Below the pieces are notes generated by a model, which was given only the letters and a program-made list of their open reading frames with translations, did no database searches and was not told the origin of the DNA. A program made the position numbers and the translations under genes. 64,000 nucleotides of DNA from Burkholderiales bacterium (GTDB taxonomy: Bacteria > Pseudomonadota > Gammaproteobacteria > Burkholderiales > Casimicrobiaceae): contig JADYZP010000042.1 of NCBI GenBank assembly GCA_020853025.1, forward strand, positions 124,001 through 188,000, in the 5' to 3' direction. Shown one piece after another: positions 42,895 to 52,090 of the stretch (position 1 is its first letter; every line of letters begins with the position of its first letter).

Positions 42895-44289
42895 TCACTC
42901 GACGCACTCCCGATCGATCACGTTGCGCAGCGCGACTGCGAACTCCTCCAGCGTACACGGAAACCCCTGCGCGGCCGAGCTGCAGCCCGGCATTCGCAAT
43001 GGCGTGCGTTGCGGCTGCGCGTCGCCGGTCAGCGGCGTCGCGTTGCGCATCTGCTCCATCGAGGGCGCGACGTACGAAGTGTAGACGACGAACTTCCTGT
43101 CCTTGCGCTCGCGAACCTCGAACATCAGCGCGCCGGCCGGCGGCGTCTGGTTGCGCTGCCAGCCGGGCTGCGACCACGACACATCCATCATCGCCGCGAG
43201 GTTCCAGATGTTGGTGTCGTGCCCGACGATCAGCACGAATTTCGCGTCGCGCACCGCCGGGTCCACCACGCCGAAGCCGAGCATCCGCGCGCTGGTGACG
43301 GCGTTGGCGACGCGCGACAGCAGCGCAGACCCCTTCCGGCGCGCGAGGTACGGCGTGCGCTGCATGAGGTCGAATTGCTCGGTGTGCAGCCGAAGGAGAT
43401 CGCGGATCTGCGCCGGCGTCACGCGCCCCCAGCCGACGTCGGTCATCGGCAGGCCGTCCAGGTATTCCAGCAGGAAGAGTTCGGAGGTTGTCGCCGCGAT
43501 GGGCAGCGCGCCGATCAATGACAGCCCGGCGCCGTCCGGAAGCGTCGTGATCGCGCTTGGCAGGTCGGCGAGCGTGCAGCGCTCTGCGCGCCCGAACGCG
43601 AGACACAGTGCCGGCTTGCAGCAGTCGAGCACCGACTGCAACGCGTCGAACTGCACCTTCAGGTCGCGGGTCGCGCGATTGACGTCGCCGCCGACGCGCT
43701 CGAGCACGCGCGTCTGCGCGACCAGCGGATCGACGCTGCAGGCGCCCGCTTCGAGCGGATGGAACGTCGGGTCGATTCTTGCGCCCTCGCGCGTGCGCAC
43801 CCGGAATCCGCAGTCGGGCGCGAAGCCATCGACCAGCGCCTGCGCCGTCGCCTTCGTGCGCTCGAGCACGTCCGCATAGACGAATAGCGCGCCCGGGTTC
43901 GGGCACCCCGCCGCCGGAATCATGCCTTGCGCGCCCGCGTACTCGCGGTACCATCGTCCCATCACCTTCGCGAGCACCGCACCGCGCGGTGTCAGCGCGG
44001 CCCGTGGCGGGTTCCAGACGGGCCAGGGCTGCGCTGCCCAGTCCGCGAGTTCGGCCGCCGACGCCGTCGGCGTGCGCACGCCGTGGCGGCTGACGACGAC
44101 GACCTTCTGCAGCGCCTCGTCTTCCGGTCCCGAGCCGAAGGAGAAGGTCGGCAGCGTGAATCCCTGCGCAACCGCAAGCGCCGGCGCGCACAGTGCGAGG
44201 AGCCACACCGAAAGGGCGCGCGGCGCGCGGAGCCGGATACGTGGCGAAGCGAGGGCGAGACCGATCGCAGTGTCGGTGAGCGTGTGCAT
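42895..44289 (-). CDS. Secreted histidine acid phosphatase (phytase-like)
   Basis: 464 residues. The N-terminal signal (~25-45, ALSVWLLALCAPALAVAQ) predicts periplasmic export. The catalytic SRHGVRTPT (~69, phosphohistidine) and the C-terminal GHDTNIW (proton donor Asp) define branch 2 of the histidine phosphatases (AppA, glucose-1-phosphatase, phytase). Several Cys suggest disulfide bonds. Substrate among phytate, glucose-1-phosphate and others is not determinable. ATG 44289 places the signal peptide correctly; an earlier in-frame ATG adds ten basic residues. Confidence 0.88.
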   Translation of the reverse strand: MHTLTDTAIGLALASPRIRLRAPRALSVWLLALCAPALAVAQGFTLPTFSFGSGPEDEALQKVVVVSRHGVRTPTASAAELADWAAQPWPVWNPPRAALTPRGAVLAKVMGRWYREYAGAQGMIPAAGCPNPGALFVYADVLERTKATAQALVDGFAPDCGFRVRTREGARIDPTFHPLEAGACSVDPLVAQTRVLERVGGDVNRATRDLKVQFDALQSVLDCCKPALCLAFGRAERCTLADLPSAITTLPDGAGLSLIGALPIAATTSELFLLEYLDGLPMTDVGWGRVTPAQIRDLLRLHTEQFDLMQRTPYLARRKGSALLSRVANAVTSARMLGFGVVDPAVRDAKFVLIVGHDTNIWNLAAMMDVSWSQPGWQRNQTPPAGALMFEVRERKDRKFVVYTSYVAPSMEQMRNATPLTGDAQPQRTPLRMPGCSSAAQGFPCTLEEFAVALRNVIDRECVE

Positions 44290-44437
44290 GCTGCGAGGGT
44301 AGCAGCGCCGGCGGCGCACCGCTACGGTCGCGTAGCCCGTGCGCTGTTTGGCCCGCGCCTCGGCCAGTTGTTGACCCTAGGCAAGCGGGCGCTGCTGCGG
44401 CGCAGTATCATTACAGTTTCACCGTAGGAGGCACCCC

Positions 44438-45625
44438 ATGAGCAACCGTGAAGTCGTCATCCTCTCCGGCGTTCGCACCGCCATCGGCGATTATGGCGGC
44501 GGCCTGAAGGACATCCCGCCCAGCGACCTGGGTGCGCGCGTCGTGCGCGAGGCCGTCGCCCGCGCGAAGATCGACCCGAAGGACGTCGGTCAGTGCGTGA
44601 TCGGCAACGTCATCCACACCGAGGCGCGCGACATGTACATCTCGCGGTTGTGCGCGGTGAACGGCGGCCTGCCGCTCGACACCGGCGCGTTCACGGTGAA
44701 CCGGCTGTGCGGCAGCGGCATGCAGGCGATCGTGTCGGCGGCGCAATATATTCTGCTGGGTGAGACCGACACCGCGGTCGCCGGCGGCACGGAAAGCATG
44801 AGCCGCGCCACCTACGCGTCGCTGACGCAGCGCTGGGGCGCGCGAATGGGTGACGCGAAGATGATCGACATGATGGTCGGCGCGCTCACCGACCCCTTCG
44901 ACACCGTGCACATGGGCGTGACCGCCGAGAACGTCGCCGCCAAGTGCGGCATCAGCCGCGAAGAGCAGGATGCCTTCGCCGTCGAGAGCCACAAGCGCGC
45001 CATCGCCGCCATCGCGGCCGGCCACTTCAAGAGCCAGATACTGCCGATCGAGTTGAAGAGCAAGAAGGGCACGACCCAGTTCGACACCGACGAGCACCCG
45101 CGCGCCGATGCGTCACCCGAAGGCATGGCCAAGCTGAAGGCGGTGTTCCAGAAGGAAAACGGCACCGTCACCGCCGGCAACGCGTCGGGCATCAACGACG
45201 CCGCCGCGGCCGTCGTGCTGATGGAGAAGTCGGCGGCGGCGGCCAAGGGCCTGAAGCCGGTCGCGCGACTGGTCGCCTACGGCCATGCCGGCATCGACCC
45301 CAAGATCATGGGCCTCGGCCCCGTGTCGGCGGTGCAACGCGCGCTGGCCAAGGCGAACCTCAAGGTCGGCGACCTCGACGTCATCGAATCCAACGAGGCC
45401 TTCGCTGCGCAGGCGCTCGGCGTGACCAAGGAACTTGGTTTCGATCCGAAAAAGGTCAATCCGAACGGCGGCGCCGTGGCGCTCGGCCATCCGATCGGCG
45501 CGACCGGCTCGCTCCTCACCGTCAAGGCGATCTACGAACTGCAGCGCACCGGTGGCCGCTACGCACTCGTCACCATGTGCATCGGCGGCGGACAGGGCAT
45601 CGCGGCGGTATTCGAGCGGATGTGA
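44438..45625 (+). CDS. Acetyl-CoA acetyltransferase / beta-ketothiolase
   Basis: Condenses two acyl-CoA or cleaves 3-ketoacyl-CoA. 395 residues, the family length. The nucleophilic Cys is in NRLCGSGMQAI (~89), the second catalytic Cys in MCIGGGQGIA near the C-terminus, with GHPIGATGS and the NEAFAAQ segment. The sequence is close to the BktB/PhaA type used in polyhydroxyalkanoate or fatty-acid metabolism. TAGGAGG precedes the ATG. The gene stands alone and ends in a strong terminator. Confidence 0.93.
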   Translation: MSNREVVILSGVRTAIGDYGGGLKDIPPSDLGARVVREAVARAKIDPKDVGQCVIGNVIHTEARDMYISRLCAVNGGLPLDTGAFTVNRLCGSGMQAIVSAAQYILLGETDTAVAGGTESMSRATYASLTQRWGARMGDAKMIDMMVGALTDPFDTVHMGVTAENVAAKCGISREEQDAFAVESHKRAIAAIAAGHFKSQILPIELKSKKGTTQFDTDEHPRADASPEGMAKLKAVFQKENGTVTAGNASGINDAAAAVVLMEKSAAAAKGLKPVARLVAYGHAGIDPKIMGLGPVSAVQRALAKANLKVGDLDVIESNEAFAAQALGVTKELGFDPKKVNPNGGAVALGHPIGATGSLLTVKAIYELQRTGGRYALVTMCIGGGQGIAAVFERM

Positions 45626-45648
45626 TCCTTGCGGAGTGCCTGATCAGG

Positions 45649-45680
45649 AAATGGCCCCGCGTTTGCGGGGCCATTTTTTT
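45649..45680 (+). terminator. Rho-independent terminator after the thiolase
   Basis: A perfect 12-bp stem, AAATGGCCCCGC / GCGGGGCCATTT, around a GTTT loop, ends in a run of seven T (45674-45680). It is the clearest terminator in the window. Confidence 0.95.
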
Positions 45681-45764
45681 CGATCCGGCGCAATCGATCG
45701 CCGATCGCAGCGACCGCGGTATCATGTCCGCGCCCCGCTTGGTCCCATCCGCACCGGAGACGTC

Positions 45765-47462
45765 GTGTCGACCCGCATCGCCGCAGCCAGAGCGCTTCGC
45801 GAGCTCGAGGACCTCAAGGCACACTTCGGCGACCGCACGGCCGCGCGCAAGCTCCTCCTGCTGCGCGTCGTTATCGACGCGGCGCTCGCTTCGGCGAAGC
45901 AGGTACTGCGCCTGCACGAGGTGCTGTGCTTCCTGCGCGCGCATCCGGATGACGAGGGAGTGCTGGCGGAAGTCGAACGCGCGCTCGCACACTTCGCCCA
46001 GCGTCGCGATCTCATACGCTTCCGGCGCGCACTCGCCGATTCCGGCATCGCCGGCACCGACATCCACTACACGTTCTATGCACCCACCGCACGCTGGCTG
46101 GCCGAGCGCTGGGGTGAAGCGCTGAGCGTCGACTGGCGCTCGTTCACCGGCCAGCGCCGTCTCGAAAATTTGCTGCCGCTGCTCGTGTCGTATGCGGAGA
46201 CGCCGGGGCTCGACGAAGTGGTCATGTCGGTGCGTCAGTGGGTAAACCGGCTGAAGGGGCCGCAGGAGACCGATGCGCGCTTCCTCGTGCGCCGGTTGAC
46301 GCGCATCGGTGCCGACGAATTCGCGCAGGAGGCGCTGTACGACGAGTTGGACTTGACGCTGACGCTCGCCGCCGGCGCCACCACGCCTTCGCGCACGCAT
46401 GCGAAGCTGCCGCGACCGTGGATCCACTACCAGGCGCAGGCGCTGCGCCGCGCGCGGCCTGACATCCGTCACGAACTCTCGTTGCCGCCGGTCGCCGTGC
46501 GGAATCTCGACGTGCGCGAGGGCGCGCGCGTGGTTGCGCTGGCGCGCGAGTCGATGGTGACGCGCTCGCGCGACTTGGACGCCTTCAGCTACGGCGACGC
46601 GCGCGACGTGCGCATCGTCGACTGCGGCAGCGGACTCGAGTTCGCGTGCATCGGCGTCATTCCGCAGCGCCGGCTGCTGCTCGAATCGGTCTACGCATTC
46701 CTGACGCTGATGAACGGCGTGCCCATCGGTTACGTGCTCGCAAGCGCGCTGCATCGCTCGTCGGAAATCGCCTACAACGTCTTCGACACCTGGCGCGGCG
46801 GCGAGGCCGCGCACGTCTACGGACGCGTGCTGGCGACGATGCACCACCTGTTCGGCTCGGACTCGTTCACGGTCTTTCCGTACCAGTTGGGCGGTAGCGG
46901 CAACACCGAGGGCCTCAAATCGGGTGCGTGGTGGTTCTACCAGAAGCTGGGCTTTCGCGCGCGCGACCCGGACGTGCTCGCGCTGATGCAGCGTGAGCTC
47001 ACCGCGATGCGAAGGAACCCGCGGCACCGCTCGTCGGCGGCGACGCTGAAGCTGCTCTCCCAGGAAAACGTCTATTGGCACAAGGGCGCGCGGCGCGACG
47101 ACGTGATCGGCATTTTCCCGGCCGCGGAGGTCGGCTTGGCAATCAGCGATTTTCTCGCCCGGCGCTTCGGCTCCGAACGCGAGCAAGGCGAGCGCGTCTG
47201 CGCCGATGAAGCCGGCGCGCTGCTCGGACTCGCCGACTGGCGCCGGCTCGTTCCTGGCGAACGCGTCGCGTGGATCCGCTGGAGCCCGCTGGTGCTGTGC
47301 CTGCCCAGGGTCGACCGCTGGAGCGAGGCGGACAAGCGCGCGCTGGTCGACGTGATCCGCAAAAAGGGCGGCCGGCGCGAGTCCGACTTCGTCCATGCCT
47401 TCGACGCGCACCGCCTGTTGCGCAGCGCGCTGCGCCGCCTGGCCGCGCGCGGTTTGCGCTAA
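45765..47462 (+). CDS. Conserved protein of unknown function (565 aa)
   Basis: 565 residues from GTG 45765, preceded by GGAGA; the frame is open to 45435 but that part overlaps the thiolase and terminator. No signal peptide or membrane helix. The N-terminal half is helical and charged (~1-180). The central region (~285-410) has RRLLLESVYAFLTLMNGVPIGYV and FSYGDAR, with a possible GNAT-like or acyl-CoA-binding look, including YQLGGSGNTEGLKSGAWWFYQKLGFR. The C-terminal ~60 residues are basic. I do not recognise the family. Its product may be cytoplasmic; the gene stands between two strand changes. Confidence 0.65.
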   Translation: MSTRIAAARALRELEDLKAHFGDRTAARKLLLLRVVIDAALASAKQVLRLHEVLCFLRAHPDDEGVLAEVERALAHFAQRRDLIRFRRALADSGIAGTDIHYTFYAPTARWLAERWGEALSVDWRSFTGQRRLENLLPLLVSYAETPGLDEVVMSVRQWVNRLKGPQETDARFLVRRLTRIGADEFAQEALYDELDLTLTLAAGATTPSRTHAKLPRPWIHYQAQALRRARPDIRHELSLPPVAVRNLDVREGARVVALARESMVTRSRDLDAFSYGDARDVRIVDCGSGLEFACIGVIPQRRLLLESVYAFLTLMNGVPIGYVLASALHRSSEIAYNVFDTWRGGEAAHVYGRVLATMHHLFGSDSFTVFPYQLGGSGNTEGLKSGAWWFYQKLGFRARDPDVLALMQRELTAMRRNPRHRSSAATLKLLSQENVYWHKGARRDDVIGIFPAAEVGLAISDFLARRFGSEREQGERVCADEAGALLGLADWRRLVPGERVAWIRWSPLVLCLPRVDRWSEADKRALVDVIRKKGGRRESDFVHAFDAHRLLRSALRRLAARGLR

Positions 47463-47488
47463 AAGGACGCCGCAACCGCCATCCGGCC

Positions 47489-49477
47489 TCAGCGCATACT
47501 GGCGGACGCGGCCTTCGATGTCGCAAAGTCGGTGTCGATCGCAGCCTTGATGAAGTCGACGCACTCGCGGGCGTGCGTCAGGGCGATCAGGTGCTCGCCG
47601 TCGAGCAGCAGATCGGCGGCGTCGGGAATACGCACCATTCCGTCCTGCCTGCCGTGGATGCGCAACACGCGTGTGTTGCCTTCCGGTAATCCGTCCCATC
47701 GGGACAGCGCGTCGAACATGTCGCGGTAGAACGACAGCTGGCATACGCCGAACATGTCCAATGAATCGAATGCCGCGCATTTGTACGGCGTCATCGGCTC
47801 GCCCCAGCGCTTGCGGCGCAGGCCCTCGCGTTCGCGCAGCTGTCTCTGCAGCCAGGACAGCGGCAGGATCCTGGTCAGCACGCGCATCCTTCGCACGGCG
47901 ACGAAATCCGCCGGCACGGTGCTGCTGGCGATGAGCACTACGGCACGCAATGCGCGGAACTTCGCGATTTCGCAGGCGATCGCGCCTCCGAAGGAGGTGG
48001 CGACGAGAACGGCACCATCGGGAATGTGCCACGCGTCGGCGACAAACCGGGCCACCGCGGCAATCGACGCCTCGCCGTGATATTCGGGCCATTCGGGACA
48101 CACCGAGCCGGCAATCTCGTCCCACGGTCCGCGAAAGCTGCGGCTGTCGGCGCCGAGGCCGGGAACGAGGTAGACCGGCGGCGGCGACGCGCCGCCAGCG
48201 ACCGGGGACCCTGGCGGACGGCAACGGCCCGGCACGCGCCGCGACTCGATCCATCCGATCAGCGCATCGGTGTCGGCGCGTGCGCGCATGCGCTGCGCGC
48301 AGGCTTCCGCGTTGCTGCGGATCGTCCCGTCGTCCAGACATCGCCGTAGCAGCGGCAGCGCGCGTTGCGCGGTGAATTCGTCGAGGCGTGTTGCGAGACC
48401 GGCACCCAGGCGCTCGATGCGCTCCGCATTGTCCGGCTGATCGAGCGCCATCGCGACGACGAGCTGCGGTATGCCCGCGGCCAGGCACTGCGACAGCGTG
48501 CCGACGCCGCCGTGATGGACAAGCATGCGCACCTGCGGCAGCAGCTCGCCGAACGGGGCGTAGGACGTGGCGAAGATCGTGTCGGGCAAATTCCGCGGCA
48601 GCTGCTCCGGCTTGCGCGTGATGAAAATCGCGCGGCAGCCGCATTGCCGCGCGAGCTCAGCCGCAGTTTCGAAGAACGCCGCGGCATGCAACTGCCCGGT
48701 GCCCGCAGTGAACGCGACCGGCGCGTCACCTGCATCCAGGAAGTCCCGCAGCAGGGGTGCGAGAGGCTGCTCCGCAGCCATGTCCTCCAGCGGAAAGTCC
48801 CACTGCAATCGAGGCTGCGGCCAGTCCGGCTGCTCTTCGGCAAACCACGGCGGGAACAGCGCCAGCACGCCGTCCGGCGAGTGCCACCACTGACCCCATA
48901 GGCTGAACGGCGCGCGTATTCCGTGCGCCGCGCAGCTACTGCGCACCGCCGGCAGCGCGTGGCGATCCAGCGGATTGCGAAACTTGAGAATCACCCGCCG
49001 CCGCCACAGCGGCATCGCGCGCAACCGGAGCGCCAGCGGCCCGAACAGCGGAATCGCGTGCGCACTGACGAACATCATCGGGTACAGATGCACGCTGACC
49101 AGCGGCACGCGCCATTTCTCACGCACGATGCGGGCGCCGAAGTTGAAAGTCGGCGCCAGCATCAGGTCCGGCAATCCGTCGCCTTCGATCATTTCCCCTA
49201 CGGCATTCACGATTCCTTCGGCAGCTCGCGCCGCGTGCACGTAGGGTGTCCGTCCGCCGTCCCCGGCGCTCCAGAGTTCCGGGTCGGCGAGCATTTGTTC
49301 GGGCTCGTCGCTTCGCGTGCTCCGGAATTCGAGGCCGGCATTCAACGCGGTCTGTTCGTAGAGGTCCGCGGTCACCAAGGTCACGCGATGGCCGCGCCGC
49401 CGCAACAGTCTACCCAACCAGATGAACGGATAGACGGCCCCGCCCGTTCCGAACGGCAGCAGCAGAATATGGCTCAT
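47489..49477 (-). CDS. Glycosyltransferase (UGT/MGT type) fused to an alpha/beta hydrolase
   Basis: 662 residues with two domains. Residues ~1-415 are a GT-B glycosyltransferase of the UGT/macrolide family: ILLLPFGTGGAVYPFIWLGRLL at the start, and APFGELLPQVRMLVHHGGVGTLSQCLAAGIPQLV (~318-352) is the sugar-nucleotide-binding signature with HHGGxGT. Residues ~430-655 are an alpha/beta hydrolase: VYLVPGLGADSRSF and nucleophile ATSFGGAIA, with His in ALTHARECVD. A Pro/Gly/Ser-rich linker joins them. The first ATG in the unbroken hydrophobic start (49477) is chosen. Product likely a glycosylated lipid or small molecule. Confidence 0.82.
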   Translation of the reverse strand: MSHILLLPFGTGGAVYPFIWLGRLLRRRGHRVTLVTADLYEQTALNAGLEFRSTRSDEPEQMLADPELWSAGDGGRTPYVHAARAAEGIVNAVGEMIEGDGLPDLMLAPTFNFGARIVREKWRVPLVSVHLYPMMFVSAHAIPLFGPLALRLRAMPLWRRRVILKFRNPLDRHALPAVRSSCAAHGIRAPFSLWGQWWHSPDGVLALFPPWFAEEQPDWPQPRLQWDFPLEDMAAEQPLAPLLRDFLDAGDAPVAFTAGTGQLHAAAFFETAAELARQCGCRAIFITRKPEQLPRNLPDTIFATSYAPFGELLPQVRMLVHHGGVGTLSQCLAAGIPQLVVAMALDQPDNAERIERLGAGLATRLDEFTAQRALPLLRRCLDDGTIRSNAEACAQRMRARADTDALIGWIESRRVPGRCRPPGSPVAGGASPPPVYLVPGLGADSRSFRGPWDEIAGSVCPEWPEYHGEASIAAVARFVADAWHIPDGAVLVATSFGGAIACEIAKFRALRAVVLIASSTVPADFVAVRRMRVLTRILPLSWLQRQLREREGLRRKRWGEPMTPYKCAAFDSLDMFGVCQLSFYRDMFDALSRWDGLPEGNTRVLRIHGRQDGMVRIPDAADLLLDGEHLIALTHARECVDFIKAAIDTDFATSKAASASMR

Positions 49478-49604
49478 TCGACGGCTGCTAACGCTTGCGC
49501 CGCGGATCCGATGCGATCGTCGACGACCTCGCATCGACCGCGCCTACGGATACCGCGTACGTCAGCCGTCACCTTGCGCTGCATCACACGCCGCGCTCCA
49601 TCGC

Positions 49605-50771
49605 TCAATGCGCCTGCTTCAGCCGTGCCAGTTTCGCGGCATAGAGGTCGTGCTCGCGGCGCGTCGTGCTGTTTTCGAGCGCGATCGCCATGTGCGCACG
49701 CGCCGGCTCGACCTCCCCGAGACCCGAGTACGCGATCGCGAGCCAGTAATGGAATTCGTGAGAGTCGGGCGCGCGCGCGACCTCCTTCGCGAAGTTCCCC
49801 TTCGCGGCCGCGAGATCGCCGACGCGCAGCGCGGCCATGCCGCGTTTGAAATAGAGAAACGGTGGCTCGGGATCGATGCGGTCGAGCGTAGCCGCGAGGT
49901 GCTGCGCCTCGTCGTCGCGGCCGAGTGCGTGCAACACCGATACCAGATTCGACATCGCCTGCGTGTTCGCGGGCTCCTGCGCCAAGACGTGGCGCAGCAC
50001 CGGCTCCGCCTCTCGCGGGTTGCCGTGCCGCTGGTAGAGCGCGCCCAGCGTGTTGTACGGGACCAGGAACCCAGGCGCCTGGACGATGGCTTCGCGCGCC
50101 CACCAGTAGGCGTCGTCGAGTTCGTCGCGGGCCAGCGCCTCGACCGCTCGGTTGTTGAGGTACATGCCGACGATGACGTCCTCGCCGATGGGGCGCGTGC
50201 GCATCGCGCGCATGTCGTCGGGCGGCAGGAAATCGACGGTCACGCCCTCGCTTTCGTGCGGCCTGGCCCCGACGCGAACGCCGGTACCTCCGTCATCGGT
50301 CCTGCGCCTGCCAAGCGTAAGGTTGACGTGTCCGATCGCCATGTAGACGTCTCCGCTGCGCGCCCAGACGTCGTCGACGGTCACCTTCTGGAATTCGACG
50401 ACGAGACCCAGTTCCCTGGCGAACGCGGCGGTCATGATGACCAGCGACAGGCAGTTCCCCGAACGGGCGGCAAAGGCCTGCGCCGCATTGCGCGTGCTCT
50501 CGGAATCGTATTCGAGCTTCAACTCGCCCGACGTGTACAGCGCGTCGACGAGCGCGAGTTGCCGGCCGCGAACCCGCGCCCGAGGCACGATCTTCTGCTC
50601 CGCGTAGCGCACCATTTCCGGGCTGGGCGCAAATACGTCGGCGGCGGCGATGCGCGTCGACGCCGGGCGGAACAGAGAATCGTGGAAGAAACCGGCGTCG
50701 TGCTGCGCAACCGGCGCGGCCGCGCAGGCCGCGAGCAGCGGGGAAAGCAGCGCCATCACCCAGGGTCTCAT
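49605..50771 (-). CDS. Lipoprotein with transglutaminase-like and TPR domains
   Basis: 388 residues. MRPWVMALLSPLLAACAAAP is a lipoprotein signal (lipobox LAAC, Cys16). Residues ~40-190 resemble a transglutaminase/cysteine-protease fold: ARSGNCLSLVIMTAAFAREL (Cys ~106) and IGHVNLTL (His), with DFLPPDD as a possible third residue. Residues ~205-385 are TPR repeats (LGALYQRHGNPREAEPVLRHVL and others). The ATG follows GGGAGAAG. Probably a periplasmic-facing outer-membrane protein; partner unknown. Confidence 0.8.
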   Translation of the reverse strand: MRPWVMALLSPLLAACAAAPVAQHDAGFFHDSLFRPASTRIAAADVFAPSPEMVRYAEQKIVPRARVRGRQLALVDALYTSGELKLEYDSESTRNAAQAFAARSGNCLSLVIMTAAFARELGLVVEFQKVTVDDVWARSGDVYMAIGHVNLTLGRRRTDDGGTGVRVGARPHESEGVTVDFLPPDDMRAMRTRPIGEDVIVGMYLNNRAVEALARDELDDAYWWAREAIVQAPGFLVPYNTLGALYQRHGNPREAEPVLRHVLAQEPANTQAMSNLVSVLHALGRDDEAQHLAATLDRIDPEPPFLYFKRGMAALRVGDLAAAKGNFAKEVARAPDSHEFHYWLAIAYSGLGEVEPARAHMAIALENSTTRREHDLYAAKLARLKQAH

Positions 50772-50901
50772 CGAGCTTCTCCCGTTGCCGGTAACCATGT
50801 GCGCCCATTCTAGACCGGCGACTCCGGCATGAAAACGGGCGCCGCGAGACGGGCGTGAATCTCCGGTCGAACATGGCCACCGGCGCGCCACGGGGTTTCG
50901 C

Positions 50902-50907
50902 TACAAT
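50902..50907 (+). promoter_or_regulatory. -10 box TACAAT for the EEP lipoprotein gene
   Basis: TACAAT within CGCTACAATCCC, 61 bp before the ATG at 50968. It lies on the far side of the divergent TPR lipoprotein gene (start 50771). Confidence 0.4.
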
Positions 50908-50967
50908 CCCGTCTCCTCGTTCTGACCGCGGCGCAGGTCGCGAGCCCGCCCGCCGCGTCGCGTTGGC

Positions 50968-51942
50968 ATGCCGCACAATCTACCCGACGAAGTGCCCGCG
51001 ATCGATTTAATGCAGCCGATGCCGACACATCTGCCGCTGTCGATGTTCCGGTGCCGGCGGCGCCTGCAGTGGGCGCTTTTGCTGGCGCTGATGAACTTGC
51101 TCGCCGCCTGCGTGACGCTGACCGAGTCGCCGCGGGCGCTGATTTCCGGAGCCGACCGCATCGCCGCCAGGACGCTGCCCTGCCCGACCGCGGCGCAGGA
51201 CGCGCGGACCGCGAACGTCGATCGCAACGGCGAAGTCGCGATCGATGCTGCGGCGATCCGCGTCGTCACCTGGAACATCCACAAGGCCGAGGATGCCGGC
51301 TGGCGGCCCGACCTCGAGCGCTTTGCGGCAAACAGCGACATACTTCTGCTGCAGGAGGTGACGCTGCACGACTCGGTGCAGCAAGTCCTGCAAGCGGCTT
51401 CGATGCGCTGGGTCATGGCGAGTTCGTTCATTTATGATGACCTCGACATCGGCGTGCTGACCGCAACGCGGGTGATGCCGGTTGCCAGCTGCACGCAGCG
51501 CTTCGTCGAACCGCTGCTGCGGCTGCCCAAGTCGGCGGTGATCACCTGGCTGCCATTGACGGGAACTCGCGAAACGCTCGCCGTCGCCAACGTGCACTCG
51601 ATCAACTTCTCGCTGTCGCTGGAGACCTACCAGATGCAACTTGCAACACTGGGCGACGCGCTGGTCGAACACGAGGGCCCCGTCATCGTGGGCGGCGACC
51701 TCAACACCTGGACCCGCGAACGGCAGAACGCGGTGCACGTGTTCGCGCAGCGCCTGCGCCTGGCCGAGATTCCGCTTGCCGACGACCGGCGCACACTCTT
51801 CCTCGGCAACCAGGTCGATCACCTGCTGGTGCGCGGGCTCGACGTCGTGTCGGCGCAGGTGACGACGGTGACCTCGTCCGACCACAATCCGGTCGCGGCG
51901 GTACTGCGAGTTCCACCCCGCCGCCTTGCCTCGCCGCCTTGA
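50968..51942 (+). CDS. Endonuclease/exonuclease/phosphatase-family lipoprotein
   Basis: 324 residues from ATG 50968, but the lipoprotein signal (WALLLALMNLLAAC, lipobox LAAC) starts later, so ATG 51010, 51019 or 51043 may be used. None has a clear ribosome-binding site. The EEP domain shows VVTWNIHKAED (metal-binding Asn), LLLQEVTLHD (Glu), VIVGGDLNTW (Asp-x-Asn) and a C-terminal SSDHNPVAAVL (catalytic Asp-His). Related proteins cut phosphodiesters such as lipids or nucleic acids. It is divergent from the TPR lipoprotein. Confidence 0.82.
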   Translation: MPHNLPDEVPAIDLMQPMPTHLPLSMFRCRRRLQWALLLALMNLLAACVTLTESPRALISGADRIAARTLPCPTAAQDARTANVDRNGEVAIDAAAIRVVTWNIHKAEDAGWRPDLERFAANSDILLLQEVTLHDSVQQVLQAASMRWVMASSFIYDDLDIGVLTATRVMPVASCTQRFVEPLLRLPKSAVITWLPLTGTRETLAVANVHSINFSLSLETYQMQLATLGDALVEHEGPVIVGGDLNTWTRERQNAVHVFAQRLRLAEIPLADDRRTLFLGNQVDHLLVRGLDVVSAQVTTVTSSDHNPVAAVLRVPPRRLASPP

Positions 51943-52090
51943 CCGACATCAACGCGCGCGGTGCGAGCGCGCCGCATCATCCTTGGTTCATCGGGCGGGC
52001 GCTTCCGCCCGCGAAGGCCGCGATCGGTTGTCGCCGCATCGTGAAGCGCAAGCATCGATCGAGCGTTTCCAGCATCACTCGGCCAACAAC

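Noticed and set aside
45570-48644. Minus-strand open frame of 1024 codons opposite the thiolase/565-aa gene region
   Set aside because: It is antisense to the 565-aa gene and overlaps the glycosyltransferase; composition is Arg/Ala/His-rich with no recognisable domain.
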